A stretch of 64,000 nt of DNA. Origin: Lachnospiraceae bacterium (GTDB lineage: Bacteria; Bacillota; Clostridia; Lachnospirales; Lachnospiraceae). The number at the start of each line of letters is the position of its first letter. Positions within the stretch are counted from its first letter, which is position 1. The notes below the pieces were generated by a model. It worked only from the letters and a program-made list of their open reading frames with translations. It had not been told where the DNA came from and ran no database searches. A program made the position numbers and the translations under genes. Location of the stretch: NCBI GenBank assembly GCA_021771695.1, contig JAETON010000006.1:52245-116244 (forward strand), read 5' to 3'. Positions 28,050-36,573 of this stretch are shown here, in pieces.

Positions 28050-28109
28050 ACCTTTCACTTTGTGTAGGTGTATTCTGTAACATATTGATAGTATTTCTCA
28101 ACACATTCA

Positions 28110-28388
28110 TCAAATACAACCAAGATAATCTATCACCTGCTTTCCATCATCTGTTTTGTGAGCATGAAATAGAAAAACTAAATCTTCTACTTCATCAGAA
28201 ACTAAATTTTCTAATCCCATATATACATTAAAATATCGACTGTCTACTTCTTCTAATTCACGTGGTATTCTTTCTAACCACGGTTGCAACTTTGTATCTG
28301 CATAAGAATGATACTCTTTTCGTACACGCTCTTTAAAATCTTTTACATAATCATCATAATATTGCACGTCACTTATTTCTAATATCAT
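28110..28388 (-). CDS. Small paralogous protein C of the conjugative element
   Basis: A 92-residue acidic protein, third family member. YYDDYVKDFKERVRKEYHSYADTKLQ aligns without gaps to members A, B and D, and the C-terminus (FLFHAHKTDDGKQVIDYLG) keeps the DG-x-x-V-x-x-Y-x-G ending. AGGCAGGTAG precedes ATG 28388. Intact frame, no membrane segment, function unknown. Confidence 0.75.
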   Translation of the reverse strand: MILEISDVQYYDDYVKDFKERVRKEYHSYADTKLQPWLERIPRELEEVDSRYFNVYMGLENLVSDEVEDLVFLFHAHKTDDGKQVIDYLGCI

Positions 28389-28402
28389 AACTACCTGCCT
28401 TT

Positions 28403-28676
28403 CTAACCATATGAATAATAACGGATTCTCTGTTTACCATCTATATCTCCTGCAACAAAATAAAAATCAATTCCACTAAATCCATAATAAGCACGAAATT
28501 CACTCTTTATTTCCTTATTTTCTACCAGAACATGAAATGCTTCGCTCCTATCATCTAAGGATTCTAATTTTGACTGTAACTTACTATCGGTTAAATGATG
28601 ATACTTTGGCATTACCATTTTTTTTAAAATCTCTTATATATTCCTCATAAAACATAACATCTTCTACGCTATACAT
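28403..28676 (-). pseudogene. Small paralogous protein D, frameshifted at an A8 run
   Basis: The fourth family member. ATG 28676 overlaps the TAA stop of the coupling-protein gene (TAATG). The frame reads MYSVEDVMFYEEYIRDFKK and then runs out at eight A's (28618-28625 on this strand). The rest of the protein continues one frame over from MVMPKYHHLTDSKLQSKLESL. With seven A's the joined product aligns without gaps to member C (DFKERVRKEYHSYADTKLQ). It may be a frameshift mutation, a phase-variable tract, slippage-expressed, or a sequencing error. The track shows only the 71-residue 3' part. Confidence 0.75.
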
Positions 28677-30019
28677 TACACACCCCTTTCTTGATATGCT
28701 TTTTCTATCTCACGCATAAAGTCATGATTATCCGGTACAAACGGAGAATAAAACTCTATAATAACACTTTCTCCAAAATCAATATATCCACGTCCTTTGA
28801 TGTCCTTTAAGTAGAAGTTTTTGTCTACATCTCCATACATCATGGAATATCCCAGTTCAGACATTCGACCTAATGCGACACGGAAATTGAATTGGTCACG
28901 CATACCATCTCCTAAATACTTTGCGTCCGGTCTTTGACACGCTAAAATAACAAAATAACCTGCCTGCCGACCTAACATTAGGATTTGTACCAACTTGTTG
29001 TTAAATGGTTCTCGTAAGGCTCTATCCTTATCTATCATGTTAGAAAATGCTACATACTCATCAAACACTAAAAAATGCGGTGCTAATCCATAATAAGCAT
29101 AGTTCTTTCCTGTCTGATAATTCGGTAATGCCTTAATATCTTCCATACGGTCTAACATCTCTTGATGAAATTCTTCTACACACGCTACAATATCCTCTTT
29201 CGTATGATATACGTGTGGTAAAACTTTCTCTAAGTCTGCTAAATCGGCATTCTTAGGGTCACAGATGTTTAAAACTGCTCCTGCCTTAATCAGTGCTTCT
29301 ATTAAAGCCAGTATAAAGTATGATTTACCGCTACCAGTGCCACCTGCGATTAACATATGCGGTTGTTTATCAAAATTCCAACTAAGGCTTCTCATTAACT
29401 GCATGGTACTATTTTGTACCGTAACGTCCTTAATCTCGATTCTGTCTTTCATCAATTCTTCTACTAACTCATAGGTCACTCGACCACTCTTTACTTCCTT
29501 TAAAATTAATTCACAATCAAAACCACTTTCTAATCGTTTCTCTAATGTCTTATATTGGTCTTGATAGCGTCCTAGCGTTAACTTCACGACTATAATAATC
29601 GTACGTCCGCTTTTCTTGTAATACATCTTCGGAAACCATGCAATGCTTTCTTCTTTGCTTACAGGAATATCTTTAAAGAAACTTTCCTTTGGCTTTCCTT
29701 TTTCATACCATCCATTTTCTAATACCATATGTGCTAATTTCTGCCGGTGAAACATTTGGTGTAAATGCTCTCTGCCATACTTTAAATAAAGAAAACATAC
29801 CAAAAGAAATATCAATACAGAAAACATAAATATCAATATAACTCTTGAAATAATGATATGCATATAAAAATAAAGTCCATACGCATTTAGTAACAATGCA
29901 AAATACAATCCCATAGGAAGCAAAAAGATAAGAGAAACTATCGTCGCTACAAAATGAAATACTAAATGTTCATTCTTTGGACGAATCCGTTTCCCTAAAT
30001 ACCAATCTTTTATTTTCAA
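28676..30019 (-). CDS. FtsK/SpoIIIE-type coupling protein (Tn916 Orf21 / TcpA)
   Basis: The coupling ATPase that delivers the relaxase-DNA complex to the channel. The 447 residues include two N-terminal membrane helices (FVATIVSLIFLLPMGLYFALL and VILIFMFSVLIFLLVCFLYL). An FtsK-like motor follows, with Walker A IAGGTGSGKSYFIL near residue 213 and Walker B FLVFDEYVAF near 300. The first codon is a TTG placed four bases after the Orf22-type stop; no nearby ATG exists. Its stop codon is shared with the ATG of small paralogue D. Confidence 0.93.
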   Translation of the reverse strand: MKIKDWYLGKRIRPKNEHLVFHFVATIVSLIFLLPMGLYFALLLNAYGLYFYMHIIISRVILIFMFSVLIFLLVCFLYLKYGREHLHQMFHRQKLAHMVLENGWYEKGKPKESFFKDIPVSKEESIAWFPKMYYKKSGRTIIIVVKLTLGRYQDQYKTLEKRLESGFDCELILKEVKSGRVTYELVEELMKDRIEIKDVTVQNSTMQLMRSLSWNFDKQPHMLIAGGTGSGKSYFILALIEALIKAGAVLNICDPKNADLADLEKVLPHVYHTKEDIVACVEEFHQEMLDRMEDIKALPNYQTGKNYAYYGLAPHFLVFDEYVAFSNMIDKDRALREPFNNKLVQILMLGRQAGYFVILACQRPDAKYLGDGMRDQFNFRVALGRMSELGYSMMYGDVDKNFYLKDIKGRGYIDFGESVIIEFYSPFVPDNHDFMREIEKAYQERGV

Positions 30020-30023
30020 TTAA

Positions 30024-30386
30024 TTATTCTTTCTTTGGTGGCATTTGTCCTTGTGGATTGCGTTTCTTTGGTACAATATCCTCTGCTTTGATGTACCATG
30101 TTACTTCCGGTTCCGGGAATCCCGGTGTTGCTACCGAAGATACAACCGGATTTACCATGTCTACCTCATCATTATAATTAAATTTCTTCTCACCGGCTCT
30201 CTCAGGAATAGATACTTGAATCATTCCACCCTGTCCTCGTGATTTCAAATCATAAGTACGTTCTGTAATTTCATCTAACATCATTCCATCTTCGTCTTGT
30301 GCGTGTACTTCTCTACGTAACGCTGAAAACTTTAACTCTCCGAATGTTTTTACTTTATCTACTACAATTCCGTTTGCTAATCTCAT
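30024..30386 (-). CDS. DUF961 protein (Tn916 Orf22-type)
   Basis: A 120-residue DUF961 protein, part of the conserved start of Tn916-like transfer operons. It contains RLANGIVVDKVKTFGELKFSALRREV and RTYDLKSRGQGGMIQVSIPERAGEKKFNYNDEVDMVNPVV. It is partner and distant paralogue of the following DUF961 gene. The biochemical role is unknown; related proteins in other elements affect transfer. It lies four bases before the coupling-protein start. Confidence 0.88.
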   Translation of the reverse strand: MRLANGIVVDKVKTFGELKFSALRREVHAQDEDGMMLDEITERTYDLKSRGQGGMIQVSIPERAGEKKFNYNDEVDMVNPVVSSVATPGFPEPEVTWYIKAEDIVPKKRNPQGQMPPKKE

Positions 30387-30402
30387 ATCTTACTGTTCCT
30401 TT

Positions 30403-30720
30403 CTATAATTTTTTCATATTGTCAGCATATAAAATATAATCACTGTATGCTTGTCTATTATCAATTGCTACTGCCCGTACTTCTAAATGAGGATTTTCTA
30501 ATGCAACCATATCCTCATATTCAAAATGCTTCTCCCCTGCACTTGGCTGTAAAATTACACTTATATTATCTGCCGGCTGTTTTTCAGCATAAAGTCTATA
30601 CTCTCTACCGATAACTTTGGCACTCCTGCCATTTCCATCTGTAACTAGCTTTCCCTCTCCTGCAAATGTAATCTTTCCAAATGTTTCTTGCATATTTAAA
30701 ACTACATTTCTTAAATCCAT
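30403..30720 (-). CDS. DUF961 protein (Tn916 Orf23-type)
   Basis: A 105-residue DUF961 protein, first gene of the recognisable transfer set. MDLRNVVLNMQETFGKITFAGEGKLVTDGNG and the REYRLYAEKQPADNISVILQPSAGEKHFEYEDMVALENP core align with the neighbouring Orf22-type protein, so they arose by duplication. Position and size match Tn916 orf23. Function unknown. Confidence 0.88.
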   Translation of the reverse strand: MDLRNVVLNMQETFGKITFAGEGKLVTDGNGRSAKVIGREYRLYAEKQPADNISVILQPSAGEKHFEYEDMVALENPHLEVRAVAIDNRQAYSDYILYADNMKKL

Positions 30721-30818
30721 TGGTTTACACCTCTTTCTTAAAATGGATTAAGATTTACCATTTTTATCATGATAAACCTCAATCTTAGTTTTTTGTTTGT
30801 GACTTTTTTTAATCGTTA

Positions 30819-33800
30819 CTATTTTGCTTCTTTTTTGTTTCTTTTTCTGTAAGCGTATGTTCCACCAATAAGTGCTAATACACTCATTCCTGCAAATGGT
30901 AATACATTCATCATATCACCTGTTTTTGGTGTACTGGATGATGTACCATTGCTTGGTGTGCTTGCAGATACAGGTTTTACTGTTACCTTTGCTTCACGCT
31001 TTGGCATTCCCTCACCTGTAATTTTTGCTAAGTTTGTTAAGTTACCATCTGCTTCTTTTAGTACCTTTGCGTCATATGTTACTTTCAATGTTTCTCCATA
31101 TTTCATTGTTGGAACATTGATTGTAATTGTCTGACCGTCTACTGATACTGTAGCGTCTTTTACTCCTGTTACCTTAATGCTGTCCTCATCTACCTCTAAT
31201 CCATCCGGTACTTCATCTGTTAGAACAACATCTGTTGTTTCAGCATTTTCTGTTTCAATGGCAGATTCAATCGTATACTTTAAAACATCTCCTACCTTAT
31301 AGGTATCTTTGTCAACACCTTTGGTTAACGTCCAATCTGCTTTCTTTACTGTTACAACATTGTTATCTTCATCATCCGGTGTATTGTCAGAACTTGCGAC
31401 AACTGCATTTGCATATTCACCTGTTTTTGTAAAAGTTGCATTGTATGTGATAACAAGTTCATCTTCATCTGTTAAGTTCTTGCCTGTTTCGATTTTGAAT
31501 CCTGTTTCACTTGTGGTAATCGTACAATCTTTCGTAATATCCTCTTTGTTTAAAGTTACCTTTAAACTGTCAGCGTCAATTACTACTCCATCTTCGTTTG
31601 TAAATGCGTCCTCTACAACTACATTCTTTGCTGTTAAATTTTCTTTGGTTTGTTTTACAACTTCTGTATAGGTTCCTGTTGCTCCAACTGCATATTCTTG
31701 CTTATCAGATGTTTTTGTTACTTCTAATGCAGGTGTTTTCATTGTAATATCCTCAATATCTTCTCCACCACCACTAGGAATCGTATCATCTGTTACAATC
31801 AAGTCACCATTTACATTTTCAGTTGCAGGTGCAGTAAATGTATTCTTCAAAGAACTTGATACGTCCGCGTCCTCTGTAATTACTGCGTCATATGTTACGG
31901 TTACTTTGTCTGCCCATGTCATAGCATTGTATGGGTCTTTTTCTGCACATGGAATATCACCATTCTTTAAGTTGTACTCCGTATTGATGGTAAATCCTTT
32001 GCCATCATCATTATAGGTCACATCTAAGTCTTTAGTAATGTCTTTACCGCCAACTAAAACTGCTACTGTACCCTCTTTGATTTCAAGTCCATCACTGTTT
32101 ACAACATCATTTAATACAATGTTGTGCATATAAGTTCCGGCATTTTTGTTTGTAATGGTTACTTTATAACCTACAACATCTCCTACCTTATATTTCTTAT
32201 CCGGTGCTGTCTTTACAACGTCCACTTTCGGACTGTTGATGTAAACCTGTTCCTTATCTGTCTTTTCCGGGATACCTGCAGCGATCGCTGAAGCAGTGTT
32301 ATCGACACAGGTTCCGTTACTTGCAACCAAAGCTTTCGCATCGTAAGTCACGGTAATCGTCGTTCCATACGGAAGAGCATAATCTCCTTTGGATTTTAAA
32401 ACCCATCCGTTACCGCTTTGCGAAATAGTATAATTGGCTTCATCAATTCCGGAAACTTTCACAGAACTAAAATCAAAAGCAAAGGTATCCGGCAGTGTCG
32501 TATCAGAAATCGTGAAATATGCCGTATCCGCATTTGGATTTGTATTTTGAACCTTTACTGTATAATGTACGATATCGCCAACCTGATGTTCATATCGGTT
32601 CACATCCTTTGTAATCTTCAGTCCCGGTTTTGGTGTCTCTCCCGGAGGTGTCATTTCAGATAATTCAATCAGCGTTTTCACTTCATTCGTTACTTTATTT
32701 TCTCCATCGATGATAGTCTTTGCACTATTATTTTCTGTCAAAACAGTCTTTGTTTCATTGTAATGTCCGTGGGTTGTCCATGTTTCCCTCAGTGCATTTA
32801 ACTGCTCTTCTGAAGTATTAGCCGGAACATTCATTCTTACTTTTACTTTCAATGTATATAATACATTAGAGTAAAATTCAGAATCCTTTGGATTTTTCAG
32901 AGTCGCTTTTACATCATTTCCAACCGTAGAAATATTGAACATGGAACTTACATCCGTTTCTGCCCCTCCGTTCGCAGCAACAACCTTCACGTCCAAAATC
33001 TTCATACATTCTTCTACCTTATCTTCAAATGCAAAGCTGTCATAACAGAAATTTTCTGCCTTTGCCGGTATCGGCTGTGATACACTGTAAGTCCATGTTT
33101 TGCTCAGATCACGGACATGGATTTCTTTTACATCCGTTTCCTTATCATTGCTGTCATTGGTGACTGTTTTTACCGGAGCTTCCGTTGGAAAATCCACCAT
33201 GGACTGGCCGGAACCTACATACTGTTCCGTTCTTGTCGCATGAGTATACTCTGGATGCTGTCCCATGTCACGGCCAAAGGTGTATGTAAAGCTGTTGGAT
33301 TCAAATGTAAATCCCACAGCTGTAAATGCTTCTCCTTCATAATTTGGTGAATCGGAACAGTAGTAAGCATTTCCGCCTTTTTCCATGTATTTCAGTTTCG
33401 TATTGCCTGCAACATATTCCCCTGTGACTTTATCTGCATTGATGGATATATACTGGCACTCGTCAATATCATTTAATGTTAAATTAGATTTCAATGTAAT
33501 TGGTGTATTTGTGCCTGCTTTATAAAACTGAGTTTTAACTGTCATCTGGTCCAGTCCCACGTAAGAAGCATTGGCAACTCCTGCACCAATGCCGACATAT
33601 CCATCCCCATACTCATCATCCAGTTTCGGATTGGAGATCGTACGCACAATATCAACATCTACAAACTTTCCATTCTGCCAGATAGAAAGTCCGGTGATTT
33701 TTACTTTAAATACATCACTTTCACTCTTTACATGAAACCATGTATACTCTTTTAAAAATGCCGGGAGTGTCACATCTTTATCATGAAACTGTGTCGGCGG

Positions 33801-34136
33801 ACTGCACTCATTTCTGGTACTTCCGTTCATGACTTCTATTTTTCTTAAACTGTTTCCATTTTTATCTTTTTTGCTTTTCAGCTTATAGCCATATGCAGCA
33901 TTGACTTTCAGGGCTTTATTCTTGGAATCATCATAGCTGGAATAGCTGTGTGAATCATTTCTCCACCAGTTAGTTCCATCATTAATCTTTTGTGCACTTC
34001 CTGTATCTGTCCCAGCAGCATAAACAAAACTCCCTTGAGAACCCAGGCTGTTTGCACACACCAGAACCGCTGCTAATATGCACACGGCTTTCCTCGAAAG
34101 TTTCCTCACTTTCGACATAAACTTATCTTTCTTCAT
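30819..34136 (-). CDS. Large sortase-anchored surface adhesin with DUF11/isopeptide-like repeats
   Basis: A 1105-residue wall protein. It has a signal peptide (KAVCILAAVLVCANSLGSQGSFVYAA), a roughly 450-residue N-terminal adhesin-like region, then at least four Ig-like DUF11-type repeats. These begin LKITKDVNRYEHQVGDIVHYTV, VDVVKTAPDKKYKVGDVVGYKV, LEVTKTSDKQEYAVGATGTY and WTLTKGVDKDTYKVGDVLKYTI. The C-terminus is a sorting signal: TPKTGD, a hydrophobic helix and RKRNKKEAK. ATG 34136 after AGAAAGGAAAAG is preferred over the track start. The class B sortase of the same element, or a housekeeping sortase, could anchor it. Probably an element-borne adhesion or cell-contact factor. Confidence 0.88.
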   Translation of the reverse strand: MKKDKFMSKVRKLSRKAVCILAAVLVCANSLGSQGSFVYAAGTDTGSAQKINDGTNWWRNDSHSYSSYDDSKNKALKVNAAYGYKLKSKKDKNGNSLRKIEVMNGSTRNECSPPTQFHDKDVTLPAFLKEYTWFHVKSESDVFKVKITGLSIWQNGKFVDVDIVRTISNPKLDDEYGDGYVGIGAGVANASYVGLDQMTVKTQFYKAGTNTPITLKSNLTLNDIDECQYISINADKVTGEYVAGNTKLKYMEKGGNAYYCSDSPNYEGEAFTAVGFTFESNSFTYTFGRDMGQHPEYTHATRTEQYVGSGQSMVDFPTEAPVKTVTNDSNDKETDVKEIHVRDLSKTWTYSVSQPIPAKAENFCYDSFAFEDKVEECMKILDVKVVAANGGAETDVSSMFNISTVGNDVKATLKNPKDSEFYSNVLYTLKVKVRMNVPANTSEEQLNALRETWTTHGHYNETKTVLTENNSAKTIIDGENKVTNEVKTLIELSEMTPPGETPKPGLKITKDVNRYEHQVGDIVHYTVKVQNTNPNADTAYFTISDTTLPDTFAFDFSSVKVSGIDEANYTISQSGNGWVLKSKGDYALPYGTTITVTYDAKALVASNGTCVDNTASAIAAGIPEKTDKEQVYINSPKVDVVKTAPDKKYKVGDVVGYKVTITNKNAGTYMHNIVLNDVVNSDGLEIKEGTVAVLVGGKDITKDLDVTYNDDGKGFTINTEYNLKNGDIPCAEKDPYNAMTWADKVTVTYDAVITEDADVSSSLKNTFTAPATENVNGDLIVTDDTIPSGGGEDIEDITMKTPALEVTKTSDKQEYAVGATGTYTEVVKQTKENLTAKNVVVEDAFTNEDGVVIDADSLKVTLNKEDITKDCTITTSETGFKIETGKNLTDEDELVITYNATFTKTGEYANAVVASSDNTPDDEDNNVVTVKKADWTLTKGVDKDTYKVGDVLKYTIESAIETENAETTDVVLTDEVPDGLEVDEDSIKVTGVKDATVSVDGQTITINVPTMKYGETLKVTYDAKVLKEADGNLTNLAKITGEGMPKREAKVTVKPVSASTPSNGTSSSTPKTGDMMNVLPFAGMSVLALIGGTYAYRKRNKKEAK

Positions 34137-34268
34137 AATCTTTTCCTTTCTGTTTTCATGCATGAAAAAAACACCTTTCGGTGCTTATAATTACTTTTAT
34201 GATCTTCTATCCATAGGAGGACTTCGATTTTTTAAATTCATACCCTTCTCCTTTTTAATTTTTAATAC

Positions 34269-34298
34269 AAAAAAGGAACAGATGGTTTGTCTGCTCCT
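34269..34298 (-). terminator. Terminator after the Ig-like secreted protein gene
   Basis: AGGAGCAGAC pairs with GTTCCT-type complement across a short loop with one mismatch, followed on the minus strand by T6. It ends the transcript of the gene at 34318-35367 before the adhesin gene. Confidence 0.75.
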
Positions 34299-34317
34299 AA
34301 TTATTTAATATTTAATT

Positions 34318-35367
34318 TTATTGAAACATCGCATCATTATAACCTGCAATCAAATATTGACAACCATAATTAATCATTACTAATTTTCCATTTTTATATC
34401 CTTTTATCTTAAAAAATAAATCATCTCCTGGTATCTCTTTAAAATCAGACCCCTCATATTTTTTGGTCTGTCCAGATTCCAGCTTAAAATCATAATCTTC
34501 CGTTATCGGTTCTTTGACATTATCCAAGCTTCCTACTCCAACGCATCCGTACAATGTAACTCCATTCTTAGCAGTAAATTTAGCATGTGCTCCATCTGCA
34601 TCCTCTTTCATATAATAATAACAATAACCAATACTCATAAACCCATTACCAGGTCCAATATAATATGCATAAGTATCATTTACATTTGTTTTTCTAACGC
34701 TTTTATCTATAACTTTCTTTGTTTTCTCAGCCGTTGCAATATCTTTATTCAACTGTGCTTCATTGATTGGATCTGTTTTTCTCGGATATTTAATGTTTGC
34801 TGTGGAAGCATTATAGGCTTTCTTCTTGTAAGTCTTAAACAACTTCCCTTTTGTATTATAGACCTTTACAGTTGCTGTTGCATTTCCTGCAGCTTTCCTA
34901 AGTTTGATATTAAAATATCCTTTGACTTTTGATGCTTTTTTCTTGTAAGTCTTTCCGTTGACCGTAACCTTTACTGTATATTTCGGTCTTGTGTATCCTT
35001 TGATATTTTTCGCTGTCTTGGAAAACCTGCTGATACTTGCTGTCTTTGCAATCACATATACCTTTTTCTTTTTGTACAGCTTCTTTCCCTTATAAGCCTT
35101 TACGGTCAATGCCTTTCCGGCAGGCTGTTTTGGAATTTTGACTGTATATTTTCCTCTTTTATTTGCTTTCGCCTTGTAAGTCTTCTTTCCAATCTTGATT
35201 TTTACCGTATATTTTTTCTTTGTCTTTCCCTTCACCTTTGTAGTTGTATTATACACCCGATTCACGGTCAGCTTTTTCTTTGCTGCGCTAACATCAGTTA
35301 CCTGTAACATGGTAACTGAAAAAAACAATACCATGGCTGCCAAGGCTACTCGTTTTAATCTTCTCAT
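34318..35367 (-). CDS. Secreted lysine-rich Ig-like repeat protein
   Basis: A 349-residue exported protein. It has a signal peptide (LKRVALAAMVLFFSVTMLQVTDVSA), then two or three lysine-rich Ig-like repeats (TKVKGKTKKKYTVKIKIGKKTYKAKANKRGKYTVKI; AKNIKGYTRPKYTVKVTVNGKTYKKKASKVKGYFNIKL) of the Big-domain type. An acidic C-terminal domain of about 150 residues is unrecognised. No sorting signal is present. The very basic N-half would bind teichoic acid or DNA electrostatically (inference). ATG 35367 follows GAGGAG; the track start is a GTG overlapping it. It has its own strong promoter. Confidence 0.78.
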   Translation of the reverse strand: MRRLKRVALAAMVLFFSVTMLQVTDVSAAKKKLTVNRVYNTTTKVKGKTKKKYTVKIKIGKKTYKAKANKRGKYTVKIPKQPAGKALTVKAYKGKKLYKKKKVYVIAKTASISRFSKTAKNIKGYTRPKYTVKVTVNGKTYKKKASKVKGYFNIKLRKAAGNATATVKVYNTKGKLFKTYKKKAYNASTANIKYPRKTDPINEAQLNKDIATAEKTKKVIDKSVRKTNVNDTYAYYIGPGNGFMSIGYCYYYMKEDADGAHAKFTAKNGVTLYGCVGVGSLDNVKEPITEDYDFKLESGQTKKYEGSDFKEIPGDDLFFKIKGYKNGKLVMINYGCQYLIAGYNDAMFQ

Positions 35368-35415
35368 TTCATTACTCCTCACTTTCTAATCTACTTTATT
35401 TTCTTGTTTGTTAAT

Positions 35416-35444
35416 ATTATATTATTATTTAAAAGAAAAAACAA
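35416..35444 (-). promoter_or_regulatory. Sigma-A promoter of the Ig-like protein gene
   Basis: On the minus strand TTGTTT, a 17-base A/T-rich spacer and a perfect TATAAT, about 50 bases before the ATG at 35367. Confidence 0.75.
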
Positions 35445-35636
35445 TTCTTTTACGTAGAATATGTATATCTTCTATGATTTATAATATAACGTCATTCTCT
35501 GATAAGTTTTGCGACCATGAAAATATCGGTTGTCCTCATTTTCTAATTTCTTTAACTTCCCTCTCCCATTCGCAATCCATCCTTTCTACTCTAATCGGTC
35601 AATCATATCTTTATTCCCTCGAATCGGTATAATAAT

Positions 35637-35777
35637 TATGGTGTTTCATATACAATCTGTTTTACCTGTCCACCTTCTAAAATAGTAGCCAATCCATGTG
35701 ACTTGTAAATATGATACGCTACCTCAAGAGAACAATTCTCTTTTTTGTCTAATAATTCCTTAATATTAATTGCCATG
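35637..35777 (-). CDS. Small 46-residue hypothetical protein
   Basis: Too short for the ORF track. ATG 35777 follows AGAGGTAATAAAAC, a good ribosome site. The product begins MAINIKELLDKKENCSLEVAYHIYKSHG and ends QVKQIVYETP. It has a helical N-half, no cysteine pairs except one residue and no membrane segment. It lies 27 bases after the next small gene on the same strand, so the two are probably co-transcribed. Function unknown. Confidence 0.6.
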
Positions 35778-35804
35778 TTTTATTACCTCTTTTCTGTATT
35801 GATT

Positions 35805-35966
35805 TTATTCTTCCTCGTCTATTTCTTCATAATCAAGACATTCCACATAACCATCACCACCGGAATCTATCGCTACGTGTAATTCATCAAAATTATTATT
35901 ACAACCGTAATCTCCATCATAGTGTTTACACTCTTCTGCATTGCAACGTACATAATAACTATACAT
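35805..35966 (-). CDS. Small acidic cysteine-containing protein (53 aa)
   Basis: Starts at ATG 35966 after AAGGGG, seven residues inside the track ORF. The product has four cysteines (RCNAEECKHYDGDYGC ... VECLD) in a spacing that could bind a metal, and an acidic tail (EEIDEEE). No family recognised. Part of the small-cargo cluster upstream of the surface-protein genes. Confidence 0.6.
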   Translation of the reverse strand: MYSYYVRCNAEECKHYDGDYGCNNNFDELHVAIDSGGDGYVECLDYEEIDEEE

Positions 35967-36120
35967 ATTAAACCCCTTTTTACTCAACTTTAATGTCTAA
36001 AAATCCTTTTCTAACATTGTTTACGGAAATCATACCAACTTCTCTTTCTAAAAGTTTACTCGATAGTCTACTGCCATCACTAATATACAGATTATGAAAT
36101 ATAATGGCTCTATCCCCAAT

Positions 36121-36573
36121 TTATTTATATCTTCTACTCCTTATTTCTCCAACTACAAGTAATTTTTTATATATCTGATGCATTTTTTCAACATATGAAA
36201 TCAATATTCTCATAATCAACGCAGTTATAAATACAGTTATAATTACAGATATTATAAACATTAATTTTGCCGTTTCAATATCATTTCCATGGTCCAGTGT
36301 TACAAATTTCATGAACATCTCAACAAAATTATAAAAATATTTCCACACACTCATTAGAATTGATACTATAATTGTAAGCATAAAAATTGATAGAATATTT
36401 CTTTTATGTTCATATTGAGATTTTAAATCAAAATACTCTAGATCAATTTCATCATTTTCCATTTTTTCCAGATATTTAATTTCTTTTTTATATCGTGCAA
36501 GTTCTCTTTTCTTTCTCTCTTGTAATGAAATTGACATTATATAATTCTTTATCTTTTCTCTCACATTCTCCAT
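36121..36573 (-). CDS. Membrane protein with N-terminal coiled coil
   Basis: A 150-residue protein. The first 65 residues are strongly charged and helical (LQERKKRELARYKKEIKYLEKMENDEIDLEYF), consistent with a coiled coil. Two membrane helices (ILSIFMLTIIVSILMSVW and LMFIISVIITVFITALIMRILI) and a short basic tail follow. ATG 36573 lies eight bases after GAGGAGTG; the track start is a GTG inside that site. No family is recognised. It is the first gene of the cargo end of the element; an abortive-infection-like membrane effector is possible but unsupported. Confidence 0.6.
   Translation of the reverse strand: MENVREKIKNYIMSISLQERKKRELARYKKEIKYLEKMENDEIDLEYFDLKSQYEHKRNILSIFMLTIIVSILMSVWKYFYNFVEMFMKFVTLDHGNDIETAKLMFIISVIITVFITALIMRILISYVEKMHQIYKKLLVVGEIRSRRYK

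Noticed and set aside
30749-30792. Hairpin with T6 on the + strand between Orf23-type and adhesin genes
   Set aside because: It points against all neighbouring genes and has no T-run on the minus strand, so I do not call it as the adhesin terminator.
35408-35632. 74-residue + strand ORF
   Set aside because: Lies over the promoter of the Ig-like gene, no ribosome site, no family.
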